From: Poa pratensis
Taxonomy: Eukaryota; Streptophyta; Magnoliopsida; Poales; Poaceae
Direction of reading: 5' to 3'
NCBI GenBank assembly: GCA_947311845.1
Contig: CAMZMU010000080.1
Coordinates: 44,504,359-44,568,358, forward strand
DNA length: 64,000 bases
Part shown: positions 8,401 to 19,740 of the stretch, piece by piece
Numbering within the stretch: position 1 is the first letter of the stretch
Layout: every line of letters begins with the position of its first letter
Notes under the pieces: model-generated
What the model was told of the DNA's origin: nothing
The model's input: only the letters and a program-made list of their open reading frames with translations
The model's database searches: none
Program-made: the position numbers and the translations under genes

Positions 8401-11174
8401 TTGTTGACTGTCGGTATCTAATTGAGTGTGGAATACAGACTGTTTTTTGTCGTTGTACCTCATCTTATTTTAGTTGCTATGCATTTCTCTCTTATCCCTC
8501 ATGTTTCTTGGGCTTCAGAGTAAAAAACATAACTTATATCTATTTAGATTTTATAGCACATAGACTGTAGATGCAAGCAGGTCATATCTGATGGTTCCTG
8601 AAGTTTAAGGCTGTCGTCGTAATATTTTCCCATGCAGGTGGAGTACCCATGGTATAGTTAATGTGATTTTGCTGGAATCTGTATACTGTCGATTTTTGTA
8701 TGAACTTGATGACAATTTCTGGCCAGCATTTAACATATCTAATGGAAGTTGTTTTAGCCATTCAGATTGCATACACGAGAGAAAGGAGCAGGCAGGTTCA
8801 ATACCAACAGAAATAACTCCATGACAACCTTGCAATTGTAAGGTACAAAGCATACCCAGATTACTGAAATAGTTAAATATTCACGCTCTCATTTTTTTAA
8901 TGTCAAATGTCTCACTATTTCTAGGGTTACTTGAAATGGATGTCTGCGGCTATTTGTACCAGATTTACTTTATTTCCATGACATGATTTTGATCCGGGTA
9001 CAAAAAAGATAGCGAAAGTATAAATATGAAAGAGCCAAAGGTGTATTACACCTTGGGGTGGTGGGTGGCCCAAAAAGATGCCGAAGCATTTTTCTCATGT
9101 GGTACCTATTGATGTACGCTGCTTTGGATAAATAGTTTACTTGTGGGCTGTTTGAGGTCCTACCTGAAGCGCTTCATGAGCCTCTCCTAACGAACCAACC
9201 AAAAGAACTGTTAGCTTTTGATCTAAGAAAAGTTCCTAATCCTGCTCCAAATTTTGTATGACCTGGGTCGGTTGCGATTTGTTCATGCTTGCTTTTTTTA
9301 TTATGGATTCATGGTATAATTTTGTAGCTACACATTTGCATTCATGATTTATTGAACAATTTGTTCGTGGTATTTCATGATCTGCATCTACAAAAAAGTT
9401 ATGAATATTTCATTTGCCCCATTAGATTTTTCTTTTCATGAATGTCGCTTACATTTTTGCCACAAAATCTACAGACCGTGGTATCTTCCCCATTTGAACC
9501 AGACAAATGCCACTCTTCAGCTTAAGATTTTTAGATAGAGACTATAAACATATCCAATTTAAGTGATGAACGATTTATGTATTCCCTTTTGTTGTGATTA
9601 ATCAATATTTACTTAATTAAATGACATCTGACTACTTTTCCAGTCTTTTTGATTTTCTCTGATGATAATAAGGTGGTGTTGGGAAATAAATACTTAGGCT
9701 ATCAGAATTGATCTGTTATGGTCGAGATTACTAAGAAAGCTCACTTCCCTTTTGTAGCCTTTTGTATTTTTAATTCTATGTTCTTCTGTTATTTACATAC
9801 ACGGTGGCCTTAGCTGCTTGGCTTAATTATGCCTTTGAGCATGGGCATACTGAAGTTAGGGAATATTGATGTTGCAATTGCATCCAGCGTGCTTTTCTTC
9901 CCCTCCTAGAGATTCAAGAAAGATGAATAGCATTTATATATATATGCTTTATTTACTTTTGTGGTCAACACTGGCTGGCGGCAGCGCATGGGTTCTTTAC
10001 TTAGTCTTTCATCTTCTAGCTCAGTTTTACCTCTTCCACCATTGCAATATTTTTCTACGTGCGCGTGTGTGGATCACCTGTTTTTGGGAGCATCTGGATG
10101 CGCGGAAGATAATGAGCTTTTGATTTTCCATTTCATGATGGTAGACGAGAAGATAGCGTGATCAGTTGGCATCCATCTCTATTCTTTAGTAAAGCCATAC
10201 ATAGATTTTTAGATGCTAGCAGGACAGTAGGTTTCGGCAGGTGCAAGTCCAGAGTTGAAATATATACTTACAAGAGAATATGTCAATTACAATTATTACT
10301 TCATGACCGATGTATGTGTCCTGCTGATAATACCAAACTACATACAAATTAGAGAGCATATGTATATATGTACCTAATGTTTTAACAAGTGCAGCTGCAA
10401 GTATATCTTTAAAAATGCAGTTAGTACTTATCCTGAACATAAAGACTAATTGGTAATTTTTTGTACGAATGCCTTGCTTCTTGGTTATCTGGATAAGGAG
10501 ATCATTTTAGTCATGTTGTTGTTAGGCCAGGGAGTAAAACAGTATATGTGTCTTTTTTCTTTAAATAGTTGACTGCACTAAATGATACTTTCAGCTTCAC
10601 GGCTGTGGTGCTAGAGGGAAGGAGTTGGACGCACTCTACTGAAGCAGTTGGATGCAGTCTACTCAAGATGGCAGTTGGGAAGGAACCTGCATATGAGGCT
10701 GAGGGACGGGCAGCTGGCTTTGTACGTGAACGACAGTTTCACTTCTCATAAAGGTGCCTTTTTTGCTTCTTTTTTTCCAGGGTACATCAGTCCAGGACAG
10801 CCATTTTTATAAAGTTCAACTTTACGAGTTTTCCAAATGTTGTTATATTTCAGCTAGATAAAATACCAGGTAATATAATGCAATATAATATATCCTCACA
10901 CCTACTAAAGTTGTATGCTTTCCTAACTGTTTTTCTTTCATAAAAAATTATAGGACTAAGTAATGAAAATTGATTGGCTATATAGTTTCTGCGCATCAGA
11001 TTGGTTATAGATAGGTGTGTTGAACATTTTATATATGAAATAAATAAGTGGTCCAAATGAAGAATGATCGGTTTCCCTTGCAGAAGTTTGACGCCATGTT
11101 CAACCGTCATCGACTGCCGTCTTCAGCCATGCCCTGTTATTCTCTCCTCCAGTGCCTTGCCGCGGATTAGTCGT
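5470..11174. other. Long unassigned interval, no confident gene
   Basis: I find no LTR pair, TIR pair or recognisable protein domain in these 5.7 kb. Notable textures are a CCGG-rich block at 5975-6430; a T-run and a perfect hairpin at 7052-7075; a telo-box-like 'ccctaaccctag' near 7147; a CT-rich leader at 7185-7205; and a GC-rich stretch at 7200-7640, open in several frames but without domains. The texture from about 7040 (TATA-like 'ctatataaaag' at 7011, CT-rich leader, GC-rich open stretch, then AT-rich intron-like DNA) could be the remains of a gene or a transcribed non-coding locus. No spliced coding model can be supported. Confidence 0.4.
7052..7075. repeat. Perfect 10-bp stem hairpin
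   Basis: 'ggcactgttc' and 'gaacagtgcc' are exact inverted repeats separated by 'taat'. The hairpin lies about 40 bases downstream of a TATA-like 'ctatataaaag'. It resembles the 'gggcactgt...acagt' hairpin inside the Helitron repeats at 19930-20400. Confidence 0.7.
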
Positions 11175-12625
11175 TGATGCATGTAAAATGCATACATGAA
11201 CTTTACATTTTATTACTTGATATTCCAACTTATTTGCATCGGTTATATTTATGTTTTATAATGATTTTAGGGGATAATTCACAGTTTCCCCATTTATTTG
11301 GAATTAACCCTGCAGAACCAGAAAACCCCTTTTTCCATGTTTTTGACTTTCAGGGACCAAACGACGTCCAAATGACCTAATATTTTACGGGGCCCAATAT
11401 TTGGAAATAAGAAGACGTACGAGCCAAGGATCCGCGAAAAAGGAAGTCCGAGGAAGAAAATAGATGGTCCCACGCGGCCAGATTCCTTGGCCGTGTGGGA
11501 CCACCTCTTTTATTCCTCGTGGCTCCGATGCCGTCCGTTTTCGTCTCCGTGGCTTCGTCTTGACCTAAAAACGTCTATAAAAATAGTCCCCGAGGAGTTT
11601 CGCGAGGAGGCGGCGGAGAAACACAAAACCACGAAACAGAGAGTCAGAAGGCTGCCGCCGGAGAAGATCGGAGGGGGGAAACGCCGCCGGAATCACCTCC
11701 GGAGGGCTCCACCCCCCTCCGGCGTGTTCATCATCAACATCTACAGCAAGATCATCTCCATCTCTCCACTGTAAACTCTTGGCAAACATGATATATGATG
11801 CAATATACTATTCCCTTGATCTATTGTGTCTCCCCATCTATGTTTGAGAAGTGATTTGTTCATGGCAATAGTGAAATAGTTCGTTGATTGGTTGCATACA
11901 AGTTTTGTTATCTTTTATGATTGTCTTGATGTACAATGTATGAGTGCACGCATATATTGGGGAATGCATGTAAGGTGATCACCGTAGTGTAATGGATTGA
12001 GTAGGACGGGTCGGAGTACTAAGACAGAAACCGTGGTCTGAGACTTGAAGTTACATTATGGGGGATATATATGGGGGACCCTAGAACTTAAGGCTATGGT
12101 GGGACAATTATGTCTTAATAATTCTTGTGCTGCACATTTACTTGGCCATGAGATCCATCATAAGAGTTGTGTAATTTGCTCATTTACTTGGCTACACCTA
12201 TTTATGGCTCCTTCCTAGAAGAAACAATTAAGACTGAAACATGTGCTTCACTAATTGTGACAACCACACGAATGAAATAACAATTGCTAGAACATTTGCT
12301 CCCTTGAGATATTTGCTACTTGAGATATTTGATACTTGCTACTTTGAGAAACTTGCTTGAGAAAACTGCTGAGAGAAACTTGCTCTAAGAAACTTGCGTT
12401 TGAAACTTGATTGAGAAACTTGTTACTAGATAAACCCATTCCACATCACTTGCTTCCATTAGTTAGTTCCTTTCATATTTAAATTTATTGCTTTGCATAA
12501 AAGGCCATATAAGAGGGTTATAGGGCTTTAGAGAATAGATAGTTTACCTTCAGCTCCTCGTGGGTTCGACACTCAAATACTTATCGAATTGTGCTACAGT
12601 GATTCCTTGCTCTTGGGGATTATCA
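11175..12625 (+). repeat. Element 3 5' LTR
   Basis: TG...CA ends, 1451 bp. A TATA-like 'ctataaaaat' lies near 11574 within a GC-rich segment, plausibly the U3/R boundary. The LTR ends directly before the primer-binding site. Confidence 0.92.
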
Positions 12626-12635
12626 AGCACTTTTC

Positions 12636-12653
12636 TGGCGCCGTTGCCGGGGA
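12636..12653 (+). promoter_or_regulatory. Element 3 primer-binding site (tRNA-Asp type)
   Basis: The 18-mer 'tggcgccgttgccgggga' starts 10 nt after the LTR end. It is the complement of the 3' end of plant tRNA-Asp, as used by Athila-like elements. Confidence 0.88.
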
Positions 12654-12727
12654 GCGTTGTGCTAAGCTTTTATTCTTGTTTGCATTGCATACTAACATAT
12701 AAATCTAAAACACAAAAAAATTATAAA

Positions 12728-13270
12728 ATGGAAAACAACCAAACAATTATAGAATTGTATAATATCTATCTTGAGTTAGGACATGAAGTGTTTGAGGAGA
12801 AAATTAAATTTTATTTGCATAACAATCATGTTTGTGGTAGTACTAATTCTTTGAACACCTTTATTGCTAATGCTAAGGAAAACCTTAAGCTTGGGGAAGT
12901 TTGTTTTGATGAATATGGTATTTTTAGTCCCCCTACTATTGAGGATGAAAGTGATTTAATTGAGTTTGATGATCCATTATGCTCATTAGATGATAAGTCT
13001 TTATGTGGTGATTCTATTCAAAACTATGTGGTTATGTTTAACTTTAATGCTTGCAACTATTATGAGAGAGGGAGAGATAAGAATCCCCTTTATGTTTCTA
13101 TGTTATTTAAAATGCAAGCTATTGATTATTATATGCATTGGTTACCTCAAATTTGTTGTTATTTATTCATATATAAAATTCCAATGCATAGGAAGAGAGT
13201 TAGACTTAAAAGTAAATTGTTTAATATTCTGTGGTGTGTTCCTTATGCTTTAACTTCCTATTCGGTTTGA
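12728..13270 (+). CDS. Orphan ORF of element 3, 180 aa, function unknown
   Basis: It starts at the first ATG after the leader (residues MENNQTIIELYN) and ends in TGA at 13268-13270. The N-terminal half is acidic ('EDESDLIEFDDPLCSLDD' around residues 75-95). The C-terminal part is hydrophobic and aromatic, followed by a basic segment 'HRKRVRLKSK'. No zinc knuckle, protease DTG/DSG, reverse transcriptase or coiled coil is visible, and I do not recognise a named family beyond an impression that similar ORFs occur in Triticeae retroelements. It occupies the position normally held by gag, so it may be a degenerate gag or a novel accessory protein. The near-identical LTRs suggest this ORF is close to the state of the copy that last moved. 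Confidence 0.55.
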   Translation: MENNQTIIELYNIYLELGHEVFEEKIKFYLHNNHVCGSTNSLNTFIANAKENLKLGEVCFDEYGIFSPPTIEDESDLIEFDDPLCSLDDKSLCGDSIQNYVVMFNFNACNYYERGRDKNPLYVSMLFKMQAIDYYMHWLPQICCYLFIYKIPMHRKRVRLKSKLFNILWCVPYALTSYSV

Positions 13271-14196
13271 ACACACCTTTATATCTTTACAACATGTAAA
13301 ATATCTTTACCTACTGTTTTGTGACAATTAGTTTAAGATTTTCATTTTATATAAAATTTGGGAAAGTAAATGAGAAGGATGAGTAATGGAGAAGTTGGGG
13401 TCGACCTTGAACATGTGTTGTTCATGCCAATGGAACCGTTGCAAAGTCTCTATCATTAAAACTTTTCCCAAAGCTAAAACCAAATAAAAAGAGTGTTTAT
13501 GTTGTATATATTTGCTTCTTCTTTTGCCTTTTTGCTAAATCAAAAACAACAAAAATATTTTCTTTCTTCTTTGTTTGTTTCTCTTGAACCTTTCTTGGTT
13601 TTGCTTCTTTTTGATTTCTTCAGTTTGATTTTCGGTTTTTGAGTCAAGGTGCTTGTTTACTACTGTAACATCACCTTTGTATCTTATTTTTCATATTTAT
13701 GGAAAGAATAACCTCTTTTGAGAGGTAGGATCAAACAATAGTAATTTGCTGTCCAGAAAACAGATTCCTAAGCTTTACTGCGAAAAATGTTAAAAATCAC
13801 AGAAAAGGAATTTTGACCTGAAATTTCACGTCAGCAATATTCAGTTATTATTACACATTTCATTAGTTCAAAGTTTTCTGATTTGAGCAACGTAAGTGCC
13901 TCTGAAAATTCACTCTTTACGGGCTGTCCAGTTTTTGACAGATTCTGTCTTTATTTTGCATTACTCTCATTACTTGTGTTTTGTGTGGTTCTTTGGATCA
14001 AAGAACAATACACAACCATAGTAACATTAGTTAATGTTTAGAATCAACTCATGATATGTCTTTTCTGTACTTATGTGGATTTAATTTATGGAGACACTAA
14101 CCCCTCTAATCAAGTTTTATGATGAGTTTTGTGTAAAGAGAATTTTCAAGTGGAAGAGTTGAGGGTGATGAACAAATATCAAGAGGGACAAACACT

Positions 14197-14269
14197 CAAG
14201 CTTGGGGATGTTACCCCTAGGCTCACCCTACATATATCAAATAAGTACAAGAATTTAAGCTTGGGGATG
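14197..14269 (+). promoter_or_regulatory. Two internal polypurine-tract-like copies
   Basis: 'caagcttggggatg' (14197-14210) and 'taagcttggggatg' (14256-14269) match the terminal tract 'taagcttggggatg' at 16668-16681. A third copy is at 14951-14964. In retroviruses extra internal tracts can act as additional plus-strand primers; that role here is inference. Confidence 0.6.
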
Positions 14270-14308
14270 CCAAGCCACCTCACTCCAACCATCTTGATAC
14301 CAAGTAAG

Positions 14309-14357
14309 AAGCCTAGCTATATGGCTATAAAGAAAGCGCTTTACGGGAGGCAACCCG
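14309..14357 (+). promoter_or_regulatory. Conserved non-coding block with 'gggaggcaaccc'
   Basis: Contains 'agcctagctatatggct', then 'aaagaaagcgct' and 'gggaggcaaccc'. The same ordered block occurs on the minus strand of the gag-protease element at 49018-49064. In both elements 'agcc/ggct' or 'gcct/aggc' arms could pair to a short stem, with the arms changing together. Confidence 0.6.
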
Positions 14358-16667
14358 GTTGTTTTTATTTGTGATTTTCTTTGTGTCCTCTTGCTGTAAC
14401 AAGAGACTTAGTTTTTAGTTTAGTTTCTGGAATTTTTAATAAAGTGCCAAGTTTTACCCATTTTGGTTTGAAAAAGTTGCTTATAGCATTCGGAGATTTT
14501 ATTCCTGCACGAATCTGTGCACGGTATGATTTTTAATTCTTATTCTGTAACTCCGAATGAGCTGATATTTGAACTGTAGTTGCAACTTTTCATCCTCTGT
14601 ATGCATGAATTTTTCGGAATTTTTCGACAAAGTTAAGTAGGGTAGAAAAATACGTTTTGCTGCTGCTGTTTTTCTGGACAGATTCTGTCCCATTTTGTTT
14701 GATGCATTTTTTGAACTTTTAACTTGAATCTTTTTGATCCAATTGAGTTTATAAGTAGGCATACAACATTATACACTTTCTGGACATTCATATGAATTTT
14801 TGTCTAAGGATTATATGCAGCAAGAAATCTATTTGTCTATCACTACTAATGTCACCCCACAGAAAAGAAATGGGAGAAACGGTGTTTTGAAGTTTTTTCA
14901 CAGGGATTAGAGGAGATGCACCAAGAGCTATCCAAGGATGGTGAAGACCATAAGCTTGGGGATGTGAAGACAACCCCACTGGACCTACACACTCTCGGTT
15001 TGCACACGTCTAACTTCTGTTTTTCGATCAATGCACCTTATCGCATAAACTTGGAGCGTCTTTTGCTTTTTATTTTGGTTTGATTTTTATTTTGTGAGAC
15101 CACCACCATCATTTATATATGAAAGAGGTACTGGAAATTTGGGTTGAATTAAGTTGGATGCTATTAAAAGATTGGGAAAGGGATGTTTAAGTTGATTCAA
15201 AAAGATACATATAGTTGCATGATTCATATGCTTTGTTAATGAGTGTTAATATGCAAGTGTTTTATCAAGAGCTATCTTTTATTCATGTTTTGATGCTGAA
15301 TGTTACTTTACTTTGTTTAACATGGATTGGTTAGTTCTATGGACACTCATGCATGCATTTAGACGGTCAACTTTCTCCCTCTTGCTAGCCCAAAAATTCC
15401 AACAAGTAAAAACTTGTTTCCAACACCTTCAACCAAAGTTTTTCCAGTGAGTCCACCATATCTACCTATTAGCTTTATGCTATTCCGAGTATGATTATCA
15501 TGATATTTGTGTTATCTATACCTCTGAATGAAAATGCTTATGTTGTTGATTGTCATGGGAAAAGTTGGTTATAGAGCTCTCACGAACTTGATGCACACTT
15601 TACTTTTATTGCATTAAATAAACATGACCCATTGTGATTAAAATTATGATGTTGTGGGCTTGACAAATGTCTTGGGTTGAGAGTTAGCTCATATGTGCTG
15701 TCACATGGCAAGCTTTCAACATGCTCTTCATTTTATTTAGTTGATATCATGTACTTTTGTTTATGGATGCTTATCATGGGTGAAATAAATGTGGAGACAA
15801 AGCAAGTTTAAATGAGTTTGTATAAATGGTTAGAGAGACGCCTGGGCCGCTAATCTAAGCCATGCATCATTCATGGTGGAAATTTACTTACATACTATGG
15901 TGAACCGTCAGTGATACACCTTATAATAAAAAGCTATCCCAATGGTAAATAAAAAGGGTGTTGAGATTGTTCATTTTGTTTGTTTGTCTTGTCATTTTGA
16001 TATGGGCTTGTTCCATATCCTGGGACAAGAGGTACCCCAGTTGACGCTCTTAATGATGCTATTATTACTTACAATGATATTTAACTTGAACTTACTTTGT
16101 TTCCCAAGTTGAGTAACACCATGGTGTAGGTACTTGTATTCAAGGGGCATGAGACATTCAACCTATACTTTGTCAAGCACACTACTCATATTTGCTTTCA
16201 CTTTAAACTTTAATCATTCAAGATGCTATGATAGGGGTAATGAGAGCTTGACACCAAGGATTACCACCTTGCAATCATTAACTTAAGTAGAAGAGTTTGG
16301 AAGTTAGATGAAACTTATTCATGCTTTACCCCTACTCATTTATATATCTTTCCAAAGTGTCCACCTTTTATATTCAGATTTTCATGAATACTCTATGACC
16401 ATTATAGGATGTTCTTACTTTTCATTATGCATACATGTGGTCCATAGTACTTTCTTTCATGTTACACTTTGTGAATTATCATTGAACATCGTTGCATTAA
16501 ATACTTGATATCACTTCATAATCTATCTTGCATATTGCTACTCCTTTGAAGAATGAATCATTTGACTCTATGTAGCAATAGTAATCATCTTTGATATCCA
16601 TTGATGGTATTAAAATGCAAAGTCCATGTTAGTTTTATCACCTTCATACTCGAGGACGAGTATTGGT

Positions 16668-16682
16668 TAAGCTTGGGGATGT
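16668..16682 (+). promoter_or_regulatory. Element 3 polypurine tract
   Basis: 'taagcttggggatgt' lies immediately 5' of the 3' LTR, preceded by 'ctcgaggacgagta'. This is the expected plus-strand primer position. Confidence 0.8.
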
Positions 16683-18140
16683 TGATGCATGTAAAATGCA
16701 TACATGAACTTTACATTTTATTACTTGATATTCCAACTTATTTGCATCATATATGGGTTATATTTATGTTTTATAATGATTTTAGGGGATAATTCACAGT
16801 TTCCCCATTTATTTGGAATTAACCCTGCAGAACCAGAAAACCCCTTTTTCCATGTTTTTGACTTTCAGGGACCAAACGACGTCCAAATGACCTAATATTT
16901 TACGGGGCCCAATATTTGGAAATAAGAAGACGTACGAGCCAAGGATCCGCGAAAAAGGAAGTCCGAGGAAGAAAATAGATGGTCCCACGCGGCCAGATTC
17001 CTTGGCCGTGTGGGACCACCTCTTTTATTCCTCGTGGCTCCGATGCCGTCCGTTTTCGTCTCCGTGGCTTCGTCTTGACCTAAAAACGTCTATAAAAATA
17101 GTCCCCCGAGGAGTTTCGCGAGGAGGCGGCGGAGAAACACAAAACCACGAAACAGAGAGTCAGAAGGCTGCCGCCGGAGAAGATCGGAGGGGGAAACGCC
17201 GCCGGAATCACCTCCGGAGGGCTCCACCCCCCTCCGGCGTGTTCATCATCAACATCTACAGCAAGATCATCTCCATCTCTCCACTGTAAACTCTTGGCAA
17301 ACATGATATATGATGCAATATACTATTCCCTTGATCTATTGTGTCTCCCCATCTATGTTTGAGAAGTGATTTGTTCATGGCAATAGTGAAATAGTTCGTT
17401 GATTGGTTGCATACAAGTTTTGTTATCTTTTATGATTGTCTTGATGTACAATGTATGAGTGCACGCATATATTGGGGAATGCATGTAAGGTGATCACCGT
17501 AGTGTAATGGATTGAGTAGGACGGGTCGGAGTACTAAGACAGAAACCGTGGTCTGAGACTTGAAGTTACATTATGGGGGATATATATGGGGGACCCTAGA
17601 ACTTAAGGCTATGGTGGGACAATTATGTCTTAATAATTCTTGTGCTGCACATTTACTTGGCCATGAGATCCATCATAAGAGTTGTGTAATTTGCTCATTT
17701 ACTTGGCTACACCTATTTATGGCTCCTTCCTAGAAGAAACAATTAAGACTGAAACATGTGCTTCACTAATTGTGACAACCACACGAATGAAATAACAATT
17801 GCTAGAACATTTGCTCCCTTGAGATATTTGCTACTTGAGATATTTGATACTTGCTACTTTGAGAAACTTGCTTGAGAAAACTGCTGAGAGAAACTTGCTC
17901 TAAGAAACTTGCGTTTGAAACTTGATTGAGAAACTTGTTACTAGATAAACCCATTCCACATCACTTGCTTCCATTAGTTAGTTCCTTTCATATTTAAATT
18001 TATTGCTTTGCATAAAAGGCCATATAAGAGGGTTATAGGGCTTTAGAGAATAGATAGTTTACCTTCAGCTCCTCGTGGGTTCGACACTCAAATACTTATC
18101 GAATTGTGCTACAGTGATTCCTTGCTCTTGGGGATTATCA
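16683..18140 (+). repeat. Element 3 3' LTR
   Basis: 1458 bp, TG...CA ends, near identical to the 5' LTR. It has a 7-bp insertion near 16748 relative to the 5' copy and one-base length changes in two homopolymers. Confidence 0.92.
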
Positions 18141-18803
18141 GTCGCCATATGCCGTCTGGCCGTTCGAGCCTACTCACATGTCTGTCCTTCTCAAAGTTCA
18201 CCCACAAACACCTTCTAGCTATATGTTTGCCTGCAAATATTCTCATATTTTTGTACCATATTTAATTTGTAGTTCTATTTTTTGGAGTAGAAAATTCTTT
18301 GCAAACGAGTAGAAAATATCTTACACGTCTAGGAATACAAAGATTCACGAATCTGAATTTCGTTATGATGGACCATGCCATGCTATTAACAACACACATT
18401 TGGATGTTGCATGTTCAGTTAACTCCCTTACTCGTGCACAACATCGGGTATGGCGACTAGCCTGGAGATGCTGGCGGAGGACGAAGGCGGGGTTGGCGGG
18501 GACAGCCGAGTCGGCTTTGATTTCACAGGTTGCCCCTGACCTTGAGTCACGAGTCATCTCACCATGTTTGATTTTTTCCCAGGTCTTCTTTCTCTGATTG
18601 TTTTTTCTATTACGGGTTCTGAAGGCACGCCACGCCAAATTCAACTAGTATGTAAAAGGAGCGAGAGACTCCGCGATAGCATCGAACTATTGACCCAATT
18701 AGGGTAATCGATGACGGCCGCACGCATGACGACCTTGGCCCGAAGGATAGCATCGGACTATTGATCCGACTTACCGAGAGCTATTGCTCTTGTTTATTCT
18801 ATA
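18141..18803. other. Unassigned flank between element 3 and Helitron
   Basis: Nothing recognisable. Two short related phrases, 'gatagcatcgaactattga' near 18675 and 'gatagcatcggactattga' near 18745, form an imperfect direct repeat. The sequence continues the flank interrupted by element 3. Confidence 0.4.
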
Positions 18804-18836
18804 CTAGGTAAATGCGGTGCGGCGACACGCCGCACC
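18804..18836 (-). other. Helitron 3' terminus: CTAG plus hairpin
   Basis: 'ctag' at 18804-18807; stem 'ggtgcggcg' (18816-18824), loop 'aca', complementary stem 'cgccgcacc' (18828-18836). The stem is perfect and almost wholly G+C. Confidence 0.8.
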
Positions 18837-19110
18837 CGTGGTGACAAAAAAAAAGTATTTGTTAGTTTGTGTGAAAGGTTTGAATTTTTCTTAAATTTTG
18901 AAATTTCTTGAACTGTAAAATGTGCCGAATGTTTTTTTATTTGCAACTTTTGTGTGGTAAGTTTGAGAATTTGGTAATTTTTGGAATTTTTTTTGATATG
19001 TTATGTGCATTATTTTTGTGCACAAATTATTTTTTGGTGTATTTTTTGTGGAGAAAGGTTGAAAATTTGTTAAATCTAGAAGATTTTGATATATTATTTG
19101 TATTATTTTG

Positions 19111-19600
19111 AATTCTAGATTATTTGCATTATGTTGTGCACAATTTATTTTTTGGTGCAACTTTTGTGTGGAAAGTTCGGATATTTTGTCATTTATATGG
19201 AAAAGAAAATTGTTGAGAATCGTGATTTATGAGTAGTGAGGGAAAAAAAAGAAACTTCTAAAATGTTGGAAAGGTAAGGAGCCTTTTTGTAGGAAATGCT
19301 AGGTCTTTTCCACAAAAAGCGGCGTGCGGGGACTTTTGATGCAAAAAGTCTTATTCTAGAGGGCTGTATCATTTTGAATTTTGATCTATTTGCATTATGT
19401 TGTGCACAATTTATTTTTTGGTGCAACTTTTGTGTGGAAAGTTTGGATGTTTTGTCATTTATATGTAAAAGAAAATTGTTGGAAATCGTGATTCATGAGT
19501 AGAGAGGGAAAAAATAGAAACTTTTAGAATGTTGGAAAGGTAAGGAGCTTTTTTGTAGGAAATGCGAGATCTTTTTCACAAAAAGCGGCGTGCGGGAGGG
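19111..19600. repeat. Two ~266-bp tandem units in Helitron
   Basis: The phrase 'ttgcattatgttgtgcacaa' recurs at about 19124 and 19390. It is followed in both copies by 'ggtgcaacttttgtgtggaa', 'gaaaattgtt', 'atgttggaaaggtaaggag' and 'cacaaaaagcggcgtgcggg' at matching offsets. A more diverged third copy of the first phrase is near 19000. Confidence 0.8.
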
Positions 19601-19740
19601 CCGATTTATGTTTTTTCGGAAAACATGAGGGTTTTACTGCAAAAAATGGTGAGCGCTGTAGAAATGCATATATATATGTCTGTCAAAATAAAAAGGCTAA
19701 AACATGAGAGTTGTTTGGAAGGGTGATATGCGTCTGCTCG

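Larger units (their letters stand above)
13271..16682 (+). other. Non-coding interior of element 3
   Basis: No coding signal is supportable here. The segment contains repeated purine-tract copies (14197-14210, 14256-14269, 14951-14964), a conserved structured block (14309-14357), a 'tgagtccaccatatctacct' motif (about 15450) shared with the other gypsy elements, and the box 'ctcgaggacgagta' just before the terminal purine tract. Confidence 0.75.
11175..18140 (+). mobile_element. Young non-autonomous gypsy-type LTR retrotransposon (element 3)
   Basis: The 5' LTR (11175-12625, 1451 bp) and 3' LTR (16683-18140, 1458 bp) begin TGATGCATG and end GGATTATCA. By eye they differ only by three small indels and about one substitution near 11239 versus 16750, so insertion is very recent. 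The flanking 5-mers are gtcgt (11170-11174) and gtcgc (18141-18145), a target-site duplication with one change. A tRNA-Asp-type primer site lies 10 nt inside the 5' LTR, and a purine tract abuts the 3' LTR. The 4057-bp interior holds one ORF without recognisable domains and about 3.4 kb of non-coding DNA: no protease, reverse transcriptase or integrase. It resembles LARD-like elements that depend on an autonomous partner. Confidence 0.93.

Noticed and set aside
10569..10751. Possible small exon ending before element 3
   Set aside because: A short open stretch with no recognisable domain, unsupported splice sites and no paired exons.
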